Notes: generated from the letters alone by a model not told the origin. Counted from the stretch's first letter, positions 7,698 through 16,394 are shown. The stretch is DNA of 32,217 nucleotides from Lentisphaerota bacterium (GCA_016873715.1 VGWF01000051.1:1-32217), one strand, 5' to 3'. Made by a program: numbers and translations.

Positions 7698-9095
7698 TCA
7701 GACGGTTTCCGGAAGCTCATACGGCTTGCGGCGCGCGCGGTCGAGGAACGCGTTCGCCCCCGCATCGTCGAACCGCTCCTTGACCGGATCCCACGCGAGG
7801 CGCTTGCCGGTCCAGCGCGCGATGTTGCCGAGGTGGCAGACGGTGGCCGAACGGTGGCCGATCTCGACGTCGGCGATCGGCCGCGCGCGGGAGCGGATGC
7901 AGTCGAACCAGTTCTGCATGTGTCCGCCGCCGACCGCCGGCGAGGGCTCCTTCGGCGCGTCCTGGCCCGGCACGGGCGACGGCGGGGGCGTGGGATCCGC
8001 CACGCCGGACTCCCGCGCGCGGGCCAGGGCCCGCAGTTCGTCGATCCCCTTCTTCAGCGGACCGGCGACGAGGTCCGCCGGCTCGGAACTGCAGCGGCCG
8101 CGGTCGATGCGGACCGTCCCCTTTTCGCCGATGAATACGCCGCCGCCGCGCGGGCCGTCGCCGAGTTCGACCACCGTTCCGCCCGCATAGCGGAACGACA
8201 CGACCGGCGCGCTGCAGAGCTTGTTGCCGCGGTTGGCGGACTCGGGCTTGTCGTAGGCCGGCGGCTCGAACTTCCCGTCGCCCACCCACACCTCGACCGG
8301 CCCGCTCTCGTCCATGCCGAGCGCGCACTGGATCTGGTCGAACCCGTGCGCGCCCCAGCCCGTCATCTCGCCGCCGGAGTACGGGCGGAACGACAGCCAC
8401 CCGGGATACGCGCGCGGTGCGTAGAGGTCGGCGTGGTACGCGACGGGCTCGGTCGGTCCGCACCAGAGGTCCCAGTCGAGTTCGTCCGGCACCGGCTGCG
8501 CCGGCAGCGCGCAATGCCACGGGCTGGGATAGTTGAACGCGATGACCTTCTGCACGCGGCCGACGATGCCCTCGCGGACGAGGCGGCAGCCGATGAAGTT
8601 CTCCGCCTGCGACCGCTGCTGGCTGCCGCACTGGAAGACGCGGTTGTACTTCCGCACCGCCTCGACCATGCGCCGGCCCTCGAGGATCGTCAGCGTCATC
8701 GGCTTCTCGGCGTAGACGTCCTTGCCCGCCTGGCAGGCGTGGATGCAGGTCAGAGCCCGCCAGTGCTCCGGCGTCGCCGTGATGACGGCGTCGACGTCCT
8801 TTCGCTCGAGGAGCTTCCGGTAGTCCTTGTAGACCTCCGCCTTGTACTTCTCCGCCGCCTTGCGGGCGCGGGGAAGGTTGACGTCCGCCAGCGCCACGAT
8901 GCGCGCCTCGGGCGACCGGCCGGCCGACCCCAGCAGCCCGCCGCCCTGCCGGCCCGGGCCGATGACCGCGATGCCGATCTTGTCGTTCGCGCCGAATGCG
9001 GCGGCGGGAATGAACACCGGCGCGGCCGCGATCACCGCCCCCGTTGCGACTCCGCGCCGGACAAACTCCCTGCGGGTGACCTTGTGCGTCTTCAT
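7698..9095 (-). CDS. Tat-exported Gfo/Idh/MocA family oxidoreductase
   Basis: Starting at the ATG at 9095 gives 465 residues, MKTHKVTRREFVRRG, with a twin-arginine motif (Arg8-Arg9) and a hydrophobic stretch, so the protein is probably exported folded with its cofactor. A good Shine-Dalgarno sequence, GGGGAGG, lies 6 nt upstream and decides this start over one nine codons earlier. A dinucleotide-binding GPGRQG turn (G46-x-G48-x-x-G51) and an AEKP motif identify the NAD(P)-binding Rossmann and substrate domains. The GGEMTGWGAHGFDQIQ motif is typical of PVC members. Substrates in this family are sugars, inositols or glycoside ketones, and some relatives are NAD-dependent glycosidases (GH109), but the substrate here cannot be told. 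A proline-rich loop interrupts the C-terminal half. Confidence 0.9.
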   Translation of the reverse strand: MKTHKVTRREFVRRGVATGAVIAAAPVFIPAAAFGANDKIGIAVIGPGRQGGGLLGSAGRSPEARIVALADVNLPRARKAAEKYKAEVYKDYRKLLERKDVDAVITATPEHWRALTCIHACQAGKDVYAEKPMTLTILEGRRMVEAVRKYNRVFQCGSQQRSQAENFIGCRLVREGIVGRVQKVIAFNYPSPWHCALPAQPVPDELDWDLWCGPTEPVAYHADLYAPRAYPGWLSFRPYSGGEMTGWGAHGFDQIQCALGMDESGPVEVWVGDGKFEPPAYDKPESANRGNKLCSAPVVSFRYAGGTVVELGDGPRGGGVFIGEKGTVRIDRGRCSSEPADLVAGPLKKGIDELRALARARESGVADPTPPPSPVPGQDAPKEPSPAVGGGHMQNWFDCIRSRARPIADVEIGHRSATVCHLGNIARWTGKRLAWDPVKERFDDAGANAFLDRARRKPYELPETV

Positions 9096-9121
9096 CTTCG
9101 CCTCCCCTTCTCGTTCCGGCA

Positions 9122-9150
9122 AGCCTACCCGCCGCCCGCGCGATCATCAA
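9122..9150 (-). promoter_or_regulatory. Predicted promoter of the Gfo/Idh/MocA gene
   Basis: On the minus strand TTGATG (9150-9145) and TAGGCT (9127-9122) are separated by 17 bp. The start codon lies about 26 nt downstream and is served by a Shine-Dalgarno sequence, unlike the leaderless genes in this window. Confidence 0.45.
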
Positions 9151-9219
9151 TGGCCGGATCCTCCGCAAACGGGCGCATCTCCGTTGCATCGAGGACAACG
9201 ATGCTCGCGAGGGCTCCCC

Positions 9220-9300
9220 GTTCGGCCGGGCCGGCGGCCCGGCCCTACCACGGGCTCCATGGGTGCGAAAGGTGGGGCCGGGCCGCTGGCCCGGCCGGAC
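9220..9300. repeat. 81-bp inverted-repeat element, copy 1
   Basis: Two 30-bp arms (9220-9249 and 9271-9300) are inverted repeats with 3 mismatches, separated by 21 bp. Each arm is itself nearly palindromic around GGCCGGGCC and GGCCCGGCC. Copy 2 at 25050-25130 has the same arm length, spacer length and near-identical arms (left arms match at 29 of 30 positions), while the spacers differ. Confidence 0.85.
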
Positions 9301-9401
9301 GATGGACTCCGGTACCCATGCAGACTGCGCGATGCGCCCGCAGGATCAGGTCAACGAATCGCAGATGCGCCCCCCGCAAACTCGCCGCGCCCCTTCCAGA
9401 C

Positions 9402-9450
9402 TTCGATGTTCGATGTCGGGTGTTCGGCGTTCGCTGTTCGATACTCGCTG
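9402..9450 (+). repeat. Degenerate heptanucleotide tandem repeat, intergenic
   Basis: Seven consecutive 7-mers follow one another exactly in register: TTCGATG, TTCGATG, TCGGGTG, TTCGGCG, TTCGCTG, TTCGATA and CTCGCTG. It resembles in form the short tandemly repeated repetitive heptamers known from cyanobacteria, although the sequence differs. It lies downstream of the 1309-residue glycosidase gene. Confidence 0.75.
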
Positions 9451-9477
9451 GTCTCCACAGAGGCGGCGCCCGCCGCT

Positions 9478-12400
9478 TCAGGGGCCGGCCAACTCCAGCC
9501 GCACCGGGCCGAGGAGGCCGGACTCGGTCGAGCCGCGGTAGTGGGTCGGGATCGTGACGTAGTGGTTCGCCAGCGTGTTGTACACGAGGATCTCGATGCG
9601 GTTCGCACCCGGCCTGAGAACGCCCGCCAGGTCCAGGCGCCACGGCGGGGACACGCGGACTCCCACCGGCTTGCCGTTGACGATCACCCCGGCGGACGCC
9701 GCGACGCGGCCGAGGTCGAGCGCAACAGCGTGCGCCGCCTGCTCCGCCGTCAGCGTCACAGTCCGCCGGTACCACGCGCCGCCCGAGTAGGTCTCGAGCA
9801 CCCCGCACTTCGACCAGTCGCCCGCCTCGATCCCGCCGGGACCGCAATCGAGCCGCAGGTAGCCGTCGAACGCCGCGCCCCCGTAGGCGCCGCGCTCCTG
9901 GGCGACGCGGATCGCCACGACCGCGGATCGCGCCGGCGGCGCCGCGACACGGACTCGTGCAAGGCCGGAGGCGGCCTCCACCGCCTGCTCGCGCCCGTCG
10001 ACCCAGACCCGCAACGCACACCGCGTCGGCACCTCCATCGCCCGCAGCCCCGGCGGCGCGAGGAAGCGGTACCAGCCCGCCGGCGCGGCGGCCTGCGGCC
10101 GCGTGTCGAACGGCAGGATCCTGGCGTCGCCGTGCCAGCGCGACGCGAGAGCGACGTTCCACGGCACGGCCCCGTCCGGCGCCGCGGCGGCAGCGGGGGC
10201 CTCGAGCCGGGGCGGCCCCTGCGGATGCGTTGCCCAGAGGCTGCCCGCGAACGGACCGATCACGCGCGCGGGCGTCCATGCCGCATCGTCGAACCCCGAG
10301 GCGGGCCAGCCGGCCGGGGCCTTCGGCGCGGACATCCACGACGCATCGGTGCCGAGGCGCGTCCCATCGTCGCCCGTCCCGGGCGACAGTTCCGCAATCA
10401 GCGCGCCATTGCCGCCTTCGTTGCGCGCCTCGATCGCGATCGCGTTGTCGCCGGTCCGCAAGAGCTTTGCGAGATCGTGTTCCTGCACCCGCGACCATGA
10501 CGTTCCGCGCCCGGCCTCGCGCCCGTTGACGAAGAGCGTGTAGCCGTTGTCGCACGTGACGCGGAGCCGGGCGGACTTCGGCGCCGCGTCGAGCCGGACC
10601 ACGCGGTGGAAGTACCGGCGCGCCACGCCCTCGCGGTCGCCGGGCCACCAGATCCAGTTCGCCGCCGTGGTGAACGGCGCGGCATCGATGGATTCCGGGG
10701 TGCCGGACGACGGGATGCCGAAGACCACGTGCCCGCGGCCGGGCTTGTCGTAGCGCAGCAGCAGCGCGTTCGCGCCGGCCCTCAGGCGCGCCGTGCCGGC
10801 TGTCGCATCGAGCGGCGCGCCGTTGAGCCACGCGGCCGCGGGCGGCAGGCCGCCGCGACAGACCGGCACCTCGCCCGCCGCCGGCGCATGGACCGACGTC
10901 CAGAGATACGTGCGCGTCCCGACCTTCCCGGCGACGCGCTTGCAGGCGGGATGACCGTGCGTCACATCGCCGATGCCGATGAAGTCGTCGCCGACCTGCT
11001 CCTTGAGGCCGTGATAGCCCTGGTGGCCGCAGTCATCCTCGATCCCCAGCCGCCACGAGAACTCGTACGGGCGCCAGCGGTGCGCCGTGCCGCCGATCGT
11101 CACCGGCGCCGTGGGATCGACGTCGCGCAGCGCGGCGAGGGCGGCGTCCGCCTCCGTTCCGTCGGGCATCGGGCCGAGGATCCAGAATCGCGGGCCGAAC
11201 CCGCAGGTCACCGTGCGCCACGCGGAATCGTCGAGGGTGGGCTTCTCCCAGCCAGGGTTGGGCGCGGTCTCGTCGGCGTACTTCATCCGCCGCGCCTCGG
11301 CGCCGACCGTCGCGGCCGTCGGCGGCCAGTGGAAGTCGCCGAACCGGTTGTCGAGCGCCGGATGCAGCTCGAACTCCCACGGGCCGTCGAGCGCGATGGT
11401 TTCGACCGCAGGCGCCGCGCACGCCGGGGCGGATTCCGGCGCGCCGGGCGCGAACACGATCAGCTGCATCTCGGTCTCCGTCAGCGGCAGGTCGAGCCGC
11501 GTGTGAGTGGCGTTCTGCTCCGTCACGGGCAGCGGACGCACCCCGCCGGTCCAGGGATCCCACAGCTCGACGCGGCCGGTCGCGCGGAACCGGCACGACG
11601 TGCCGCGCGGGGCGCCGTGGACGGCGTAGACGTCGCGCGGGCCGATCCGCCGGTGCAGCGCGACGCCGGGGCCCTCGTAGTCGCGGAACGGGATCGCGGC
11701 GGCCGCGTCCGCCGTCGCGCCGCCCGGGAACAGCTCCTTCACGAGCGCCGCGACCTCGGGGTCGTCGCGCCCGAGGCGATCGCTCGCCTCGGGCAGTGCG
11801 CCGACCGCCAGCACGACGCCCCCGGCGTGCCGGAACGCGGCGGCCTTGGCCAGGGTCGGGTGCCGGATCGCGCGCATGCCGGGCAGGATGAGCACGCGGT
11901 AGATCTCGCCGGAGACGTGCAGTTCGGGGCCGGCGATCGCGGCGCGGTCGAGGGACTCGAAATCCATGAAGTCGAAATCGATCCCCTTCGCGTGGATCGC
12001 GCGCGCGGTGTCGAAGGCCGCCGCGACGGCCTCCCTGCCGCCGAGGTCCGCCTCCACCGGCGCGACCGGGTACAGGATCGCGACGTCGCATCGGTGGTGG
12101 CCCTGGCTGAGCAGGTAGGCGAGCCGCTGCTGGCAGTCCATGAACCCGCGCAGATGCGGCCAGTAGGGCATGCGGAAGGTGTTGTCCGGCGGCGCCCACT
12201 CCCACCTGCCGCCGTGGGTCGAGTAGTACATGCCGTGCAGGCCGAGCAGGTTGAAGCCCATCGCGTAGTTCGCGAACGTGGCGTCGACGAGCCCCGCGGA
12301 GGTCGTGCCCCACCCGCTGCCGTAGAAGCCTTCGAGCCACACGCGCGGCCTCCCGTAGAGATGCGCGATGGAGGCGGCGACCTTGGCCTTGATGAGGTCC

Positions 12401-13407
12401 TTCCCGAGGTGCGGCTGGTCCGCCCCGGGGCCCTGGTTCCATCGCTGCGTGCGGAAGTAGTCGCCGAACTCGCCGACATTCCGGCCGCGCCCGCCGTGGT
12501 CACAGCCCATGATCATGCCGCGGCGCTGGTGCCAGTCGAAGACCGGCTTGAAGAAGCCCTCCTCGCTCAGCGCGACGAGCACGTCGTTGTAGTCGAGCCG
12601 CACCTTGGGCGTGCGCGGCCCGGTGTCCTGGAAGAGCGCGGGCAGTTCGGGTGTGAGGTCGTAGCCCTTGCGCTTCCGGAACTCCGCGGCGAAGTCCTGC
12701 GACCAGAGCCGGCCGGCGACGCCGAAGCCGAGTTCGTCGGAGAAGAAGAAGTTGAGCCCCTTCCCGCCCTCGCCCGGAAAGCGCTTCTCAAACTGCCCGA
12801 AGAAGCGCTCGGCGTACCACGTGCCGGACATGGGGTGCATCGGGTTGAGCGACCACTCGACCGTCTCCGGCGCCACGCGGCCGTCGCGGTCCATCCGCAG
12901 CACCTGGCCGCGCACCTCGGGATGGTCCCGCAGCAGTTCGTCGACGATGTAGCCCTGCCCGAAGCCGAGCGTGTAGTCGCTGAGGCTGATGCCCGCGCCC
13001 TGCTTCTTCGCCTCGCCCATGAACCAGCCGGCCAGATCCCACCACGCCGCGGAGAAGAGCGCAGGCTCGCTCGGATAGGTCAGCCCGTACGACCGCCCGC
13101 CGCGGTCGGAGTGCGCGTAGTTGATCTGGTAGCCGGACACCCCCATCCCCGCCATCCGGTCGAGCTGCCACGCGAGGCGCTCCTTTGTCAGCGGATCGCC
13201 GAGCCACCAGTAGAACGGCACGATGCCGTAGCCCGGCGGCGGCGCGCGGAAGCCCGGCAATGCGTCGAGGCCGGGTGACCGGTCCGGGAAGCCGGCCGAG
13301 CCTGCGGGCGGCGGCGGCACCGACGTCGGATCGCCGAAGCTCAGGTCGGCGGCGGGCGCCGCGCACGCGAGGGCGGCCAGAAGGAACGGGACGGGGTGAC
13401 GAATCAT
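9478..13407 (-). CDS. Very large secreted glycosidase related to GH106
   Basis: The product has 1309 residues with a type I signal peptide (MIRHPVPFLLAALACAAPAA). The N-terminal part, PFYWWLGDPLTKERL at 64-78 and a GMGVSGYQINYAHS stretch, resembles the catalytic-domain entry of GH106 alpha-L-rhamnosidases. Two acidic positions are candidates for catalysis: Glu225 in FFSDELGFG and Glu359 in LEGFYGSGWG, matching in order the FDSWE and AEAFT glutamates of the GH106 gene at 16431. C-terminal regions look like several beta-sandwich, galactose-binding-type modules (FVNGREAGRG, RTGDNAIAIEARN, VIVNGKPVG). A GGAG sequence lies 9 nt before the ATG, and a weak promoter (TTGCGG-18-AATCAT, 13477-13448 minus) is seen. 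It is longer than usual GH106 enzymes (about 1100 residues). Family assignment is tentative, as is rhamnose specificity. Confidence 0.82.
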   Translation of the reverse strand: MIRHPVPFLLAALACAAPAADLSFGDPTSVPPPPAGSAGFPDRSPGLDALPGFRAPPPGYGIVPFYWWLGDPLTKERLAWQLDRMAGMGVSGYQINYAHSDRGGRSYGLTYPSEPALFSAAWWDLAGWFMGEAKKQGAGISLSDYTLGFGQGYIVDELLRDHPEVRGQVLRMDRDGRVAPETVEWSLNPMHPMSGTWYAERFFGQFEKRFPGEGGKGLNFFFSDELGFGVAGRLWSQDFAAEFRKRKGYDLTPELPALFQDTGPRTPKVRLDYNDVLVALSEEGFFKPVFDWHQRRGMIMGCDHGGRGRNVGEFGDYFRTQRWNQGPGADQPHLGKDLIKAKVAASIAHLYGRPRVWLEGFYGSGWGTTSAGLVDATFANYAMGFNLLGLHGMYYSTHGGRWEWAPPDNTFRMPYWPHLRGFMDCQQRLAYLLSQGHHRCDVAILYPVAPVEADLGGREAVAAAFDTARAIHAKGIDFDFMDFESLDRAAIAGPELHVSGEIYRVLILPGMRAIRHPTLAKAAAFRHAGGVVLAVGALPEASDRLGRDDPEVAALVKELFPGGATADAAAAIPFRDYEGPGVALHRRIGPRDVYAVHGAPRGTSCRFRATGRVELWDPWTGGVRPLPVTEQNATHTRLDLPLTETEMQLIVFAPGAPESAPACAAPAVETIALDGPWEFELHPALDNRFGDFHWPPTAATVGAEARRMKYADETAPNPGWEKPTLDDSAWRTVTCGFGPRFWILGPMPDGTEADAALAALRDVDPTAPVTIGGTAHRWRPYEFSWRLGIEDDCGHQGYHGLKEQVGDDFIGIGDVTHGHPACKRVAGKVGTRTYLWTSVHAPAAGEVPVCRGGLPPAAAWLNGAPLDATAGTARLRAGANALLLRYDKPGRGHVVFGIPSSGTPESIDAAPFTTAANWIWWPGDREGVARRYFHRVVRLDAAPKSARLRVTCDNGYTLFVNGREAGRGTSWSRVQEHDLAKLLRTGDNAIAIEARNEGGNGALIAELSPGTGDDGTRLGTDASWMSAPKAPAGWPASGFDDAAWTPARVIGPFAGSLWATHPQGPPRLEAPAAAAAPDGAVPWNVALASRWHGDARILPFDTRPQAAAPAGWYRFLAPPGLRAMEVPTRCALRVWVDGREQAVEAASGLARVRVAAPPARSAVVAIRVAQERGAYGGAAFDGYLRLDCGPGGIEAGDWSKCGVLETYSGGAWYRRTVTLTAEQAAHAVALDLGRVAASAGVIVNGKPVGVRVSPPWRLDLAGVLRPGANRIEILVYNTLANHYVTIPTHYRGSTESGLLGPVRLELAGP

Positions 13408-13563
13408 GACCGCATCTCCAGGTGTCCACCGTGACGCCGACCGGCCGATGATTCATCAGTAGCCCGGTCCTCCGCAAGCCCGACGAATGCGGCGGAACGC
13501 CGTCGTGGAAGCGGCCCGCCGCCGCCTCCGGGAAGGTCACCCCCACGCGGCCGGACGCCGCGT

Positions 13564-14589
13564 CTACGGCCGTCCCTCCGGGGAACCTGCCCCGCGGCGG
13601 GCCTCGTCGAGGAAGGCCAGGATGTTCGCGAGGGGCACGTCGCCCTCGACCGCGTGGGAGGGTGCGAAGATGTAGCCTCCGGCCGCGCCGAGGTCGAGGA
13701 GGCGGCGGCTCTCGGCGCGCACCTCCGCCTCGGTGCCGTAGGGCAGGATGCGCTGCGTGGAGAGGCCGCCGTGGAACGCGAGGCGGCCGCGGTACCGCGC
13801 GAGCAGCGCGGCGGTGTCCATGACTTCCGGCTGGAACGGGTTGAAACAGTTGAGGCCGAGGCCGACGAGGTCGTCGAAGAGTTCGTCGACGTCGCCGCAG
13901 GAGTGGATCATCTGGAACTTCCCGGCGTCGCGCACGAAGCCGTACATCCGGCGCAGGTGCGGCCGGATGAACTCATCCCACCAGGGCTTGCCCATGATCA
14001 GCCCGTGCTGCTGGCCCCAGTCGTCGCCGAAGTAGACGGCGTCGATGTCGTACCGCAGCGCCTCCCGGACCTGCGCGAGGTTGTAGTCGGCGATGGCGCC
14101 GAGCAGCTCGTGGACGAACGCGGGGTGGTCGACGAAGTCCAGCAGCAGGTTCTCCATGCCGCGCAACGTCCATGCGCGCTCGAAGAGCGAGAACCCGATG
14201 TAGAAGACGCGGAAGCGGTCGGGGTGCCGCCCGATCGCGGCCGGGATGTCGCGGAAGAAGCGCGGATCGAGCGGGTCGGGGAAGCGGAAGCCCGCGAGCG
14301 TCGGCTCCGGCAGCACGCAGCCCTCGACGATGCCGATGTCGCGGTCGACACTGCGGTCCCAGGCTACGCCGAAGACGTCGCGGACGCGGCCCCCGCCCAT
14401 GTCTTCGAAGAAGCCGATCGCCGAGCCGAGCTCGAGGATGTGGTTGCCGACCGCCGCCTCCGCCGCGTCCTCGCCGCCGAAGTGACGGACCAGCGCCTCC
14501 CACGGCTCCCGCGTGAACTGGACATGCCAGGGGACGTAGGGCGGCCGCCGCCCCGCGAGCACCTCGCGCACGATCTCGCGCCGGGTCAT
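13564..14589 (-). CDS. Uroporphyrinogen decarboxylase (URO-D) family protein, MtaA/MtbA-like
   Basis: This 341-residue cytoplasmic protein has the fold signature of the URO-D superfamily, which includes haem-pathway decarboxylases and the zinc-dependent methylcobamide:coenzyme M methyltransferases. It has HSCGD at residues 229-233, like the His-x-Cys zinc site of MtaA/MtbA, and YFGDDWG at 186-192. It lacks the N-terminal arginine-rich substrate motif of true uroporphyrinogen decarboxylases. Multiple paralogues of this type are common in PVC and Lentisphaerae genomes next to sugar genes, and their substrates are unknown. It lies 120 bp downstream of, and on the same strand as, an acidic unknown gene and may be co-transcribed. 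No clear Shine-Dalgarno sequence or promoter precedes its ATG. Confidence 0.8.
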   Translation of the reverse strand: MTRREIVREVLAGRRPPYVPWHVQFTREPWEALVRHFGGEDAAEAAVGNHILELGSAIGFFEDMGGGRVRDVFGVAWDRSVDRDIGIVEGCVLPEPTLAGFRFPDPLDPRFFRDIPAAIGRHPDRFRVFYIGFSLFERAWTLRGMENLLLDFVDHPAFVHELLGAIADYNLAQVREALRYDIDAVYFGDDWGQQHGLIMGKPWWDEFIRPHLRRMYGFVRDAGKFQMIHSCGDVDELFDDLVGLGLNCFNPFQPEVMDTAALLARYRGRLAFHGGLSTQRILPYGTEAEVRAESRRLLDLGAAGGYIFAPSHAVEGDVPLANILAFLDEARRGAGSPEGRP

Positions 14590-14709
14590 GGCCCGACCGC
14601 GGCGGGGCGCGCCGCCGCCCGTTCGCCGGAACCCTGCGCATTGACGACCGTGAAGTCCACGACTGCCGCCCTCCTCGCACGCCCGGTCCGCACGCGCCTC
14701 CGGGCCCGG

Positions 14710-15942
14710 TCACGTCTCGCCGCGGAACCGTTCCATCAAGACGAGCATTTCGTTGCGGATCGTGAAGAGCTCGCCGCGGAATCCGTCCAGAAGCTCCACC
14801 GGCAGACGGGCCGCCGCCCGCACCTTCTCCTCCGCGGCCAGCGCGTCGTTGAGAAAGCGCATCGCGCGCTTGAGATAGGCCACGACGAAGCCGCCGCCCG
14901 GGCTGAGTCCGTCGGCCAGCGAACAGAGCGCACCGGCAAGCTTCGCGCCGAGCGCCTGGGCGTTGAAGACGAAGCCCTCCACGTCCTCGTACCGCGGCCG
15001 GTTGGGATCCGGCTCCAGGCCGCCCTCGACCAGGCCGTGGGCCTCGCAGGTGTGCCAGAGCCGCATCGCCAGTTTCCGGGCGCGGAGGGACAGCGGGTGC
15101 GTGATGTCGCCGTCCTCGTCCCGCACCCAGTCGATGCCCTCCCGGGCGGGGTCGGGCTCCGGCCCGTTGAGGTCCGCATCGTCGTCCATCTCCTCGGGGG
15201 ACGGGATCAGGCCGCGCTGGTCCGCGTCGAGCAGGTCCTCGATGTGCTCCCACCCCATCTCGCGGGCGACGAGCCGCTCGCGGTCGGGATGGTCCCTGTA
15301 CTTCTCGATCAGCTCGCCGTACTTCTCGCCCCGGCGGTCCGACTCCTTGAGGAACTTCTCCCAGGCGAACTCGTCCATCGGCGGCTCGTCCGGGGCCTCC
15401 CCTTCCTCCTCGTCGCCGCCGTCGTCGCCGTCGTCGCCGTCGACCGCCCCCTGCAGGCGGTCCATCCAGCCGAGCATCGCCTCCTGCACGGCCTCCGCAT
15501 GGCGGAGCGCCTCCTCCTCCGTCATGGTCCAGGCGTGCTCGGAGATGGTGACGGTGAAGTCGGCCGTCTCGATCACGACGCGCCCGTTGCGTTCGCTGAA
15601 CCACTCGACGTAGAGCGTGTTCGCCCAGTGCGTGGGGAGCGGGTCGCCGCGGTGCCGGACGAACTCCTCGATCGGCACATCCGGCACCCGGCATTTCCGC
15701 GAGCAGGTGATGTCGCCCGGCACCCCATCCTGCTTCGGGAAGAGGTCCGTCGGATCCCCCTCCACCGGCTTCGGGTTCATGAACTCGATCCGGCAGCCGG
15801 CGACGTCGGGATTCGCATCGCCCTCGAGGTCGAGCCGGACGGCATCGTCGCGCCCGAGCAGCACGATCTCGCCCGTGACGCGTCCCCGGGCGCGGTTGTC
15901 GATCCACCCGCGCACGACACTCTGTGCCATCCGCCATGCCAT
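14710..15942 (-). CDS. Acidic conserved protein of unknown function
   Basis: The 410-residue product has no signal peptide or membrane segment. Its N-terminal 70 residues (VVRGWIDNRARGRVTGEIVL, then repeated hydrophobic strands) look like a small beta-domain. A strongly acidic low-complexity run of Asp, Glu and Gly follows around residues 170-190. The C-terminal half is helical and ends in an amphipathic region. I recall similar unnamed proteins in PVC genomes but no function. ATG at 15942 is chosen over ATG at 15930 because a well-formed promoter places its -10 box 6 nt before 15942. The gene lies just upstream of the URO-D-like gene on the same strand. Confidence 0.75.
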   Translation of the reverse strand: MAWRMAQSVVRGWIDNRARGRVTGEIVLLGRDDAVRLDLEGDANPDVAGCRIEFMNPKPVEGDPTDLFPKQDGVPGDITCSRKCRVPDVPIEEFVRHRGDPLPTHWANTLYVEWFSERNGRVVIETADFTVTISEHAWTMTEEEALRHAEAVQEAMLGWMDRLQGAVDGDDGDDGGDEEEGEAPDEPPMDEFAWEKFLKESDRRGEKYGELIEKYRDHPDRERLVAREMGWEHIEDLLDADQRGLIPSPEEMDDDADLNGPEPDPAREGIDWVRDEDGDITHPLSLRARKLAMRLWHTCEAHGLVEGGLEPDPNRPRYEDVEGFVFNAQALGAKLAGALCSLADGLSPGGGFVVAYLKRAMRFLNDALAAEEKVRAAARLPVELLDGFRGELFTIRNEMLVLMERFRGET

Positions 15943-15948
15943 GGTCGG

Positions 15949-15977
15949 ATTCTGGCACAAGCGCGCGGCCCCGCCAA
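15949..15977 (-). promoter_or_regulatory. Predicted leaderless promoter of the acidic-protein gene
   Basis: On the minus strand TTGGCG (15977-15972) is followed after 17 bp by CAGAAT (15954-15949), and the ATG at 15942 begins after 6 further nucleotides. No Shine-Dalgarno sequence is present. Confidence 0.5.
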
Positions 15978-16034
15978 CCCGCGCAAGTCCCGCCATGGCC
16001 GGGCTCGCATGGCGGAATGGGTTCGGCCGCACGT

Positions 16035-16370
16035 GCGGTCCCACCGGGCATGCACCGGGAGCCGGGGTTCGGTCGCGGGCCCGCCCCACCGGGATTGCAC
16101 GCTCCCGTCCGCAAAGCTTGGCGGTCCCACCGGGCTTGCATCGTGAAGAGGAACCCGGTTGCGGTCCTGGTCCCACCGGGCTTGCCCCCTCGCGCCCGCA
16201 CGGCTTGGCGGTCCCACCGGGCTTGCATCGTGAAGAGGAACCCGGTTGCGGTCCCGGTCCCACCAGGCTTGTCTCCTCTCGCCCGCACGGTTTGCAGTCC
16301 CACCGGGCTTGCATCGTGAAGAGGAACCCGGTTGCGGTCCCGGTCCCACCGGGCTTGTCCCGGTGGGGAG
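16035..16370. repeat. Minisatellite with an 86/87-bp unit, four copies
   Basis: Copies start near 16035 (degenerate), 16121, 16208 and 16294 (last one shorter). Copies 2 to 4 are almost identical. Each unit holds two copies of a core GGTCCCACCGGGCTTG, giving eight cores with starts alternating about 41 and 46 bp apart (16037, 16082, 16123, 16169, 16210, 16256, 16296, 16342). The array ends in a perfect 9-bp hairpin, CCCACCGGG (16345-16353) and CCCGGTGGG (16359-16367), with a 5-nt loop. Confidence 0.9.
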
Positions 16371-16394
16371 GCAAAACCAGCCTGCAGGCCCGCC

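Larger units (their letters stand above)
9123..9477. other. Intergenic region with promoter and two kinds of repeat
   Basis: This gap of about 355 bp holds the promoter of the oxidoreductase gene, an 81-bp inverted-repeat element and a heptanucleotide array. Open frames across it have no recognisable protein and end in repeat sequence, so I call no gene here. Confidence 0.7.

Noticed and set aside
3086-7783. A 1565-codon plus-strand frame spanning the two genes
   Set aside because: It is the shifted frame of two real genes, arginine-rich, and crosses the intergenic gap; no recognisable domain.
9300-9401. Small gene between the two repeats
   Set aside because: Short open frames here have no ribosome-binding site, no motif and end in repeat DNA.
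15930-15942. Alternative ATG at 15930 for the acidic protein
   Set aside because: The promoter spacing fits ATG at 15942, and no Shine-Dalgarno sequence supports the later ATG.
16035-16370. CRISPR array
   Set aside because: Units are contiguous 86/87-bp copies with no unique spacers, and no cas gene is near.
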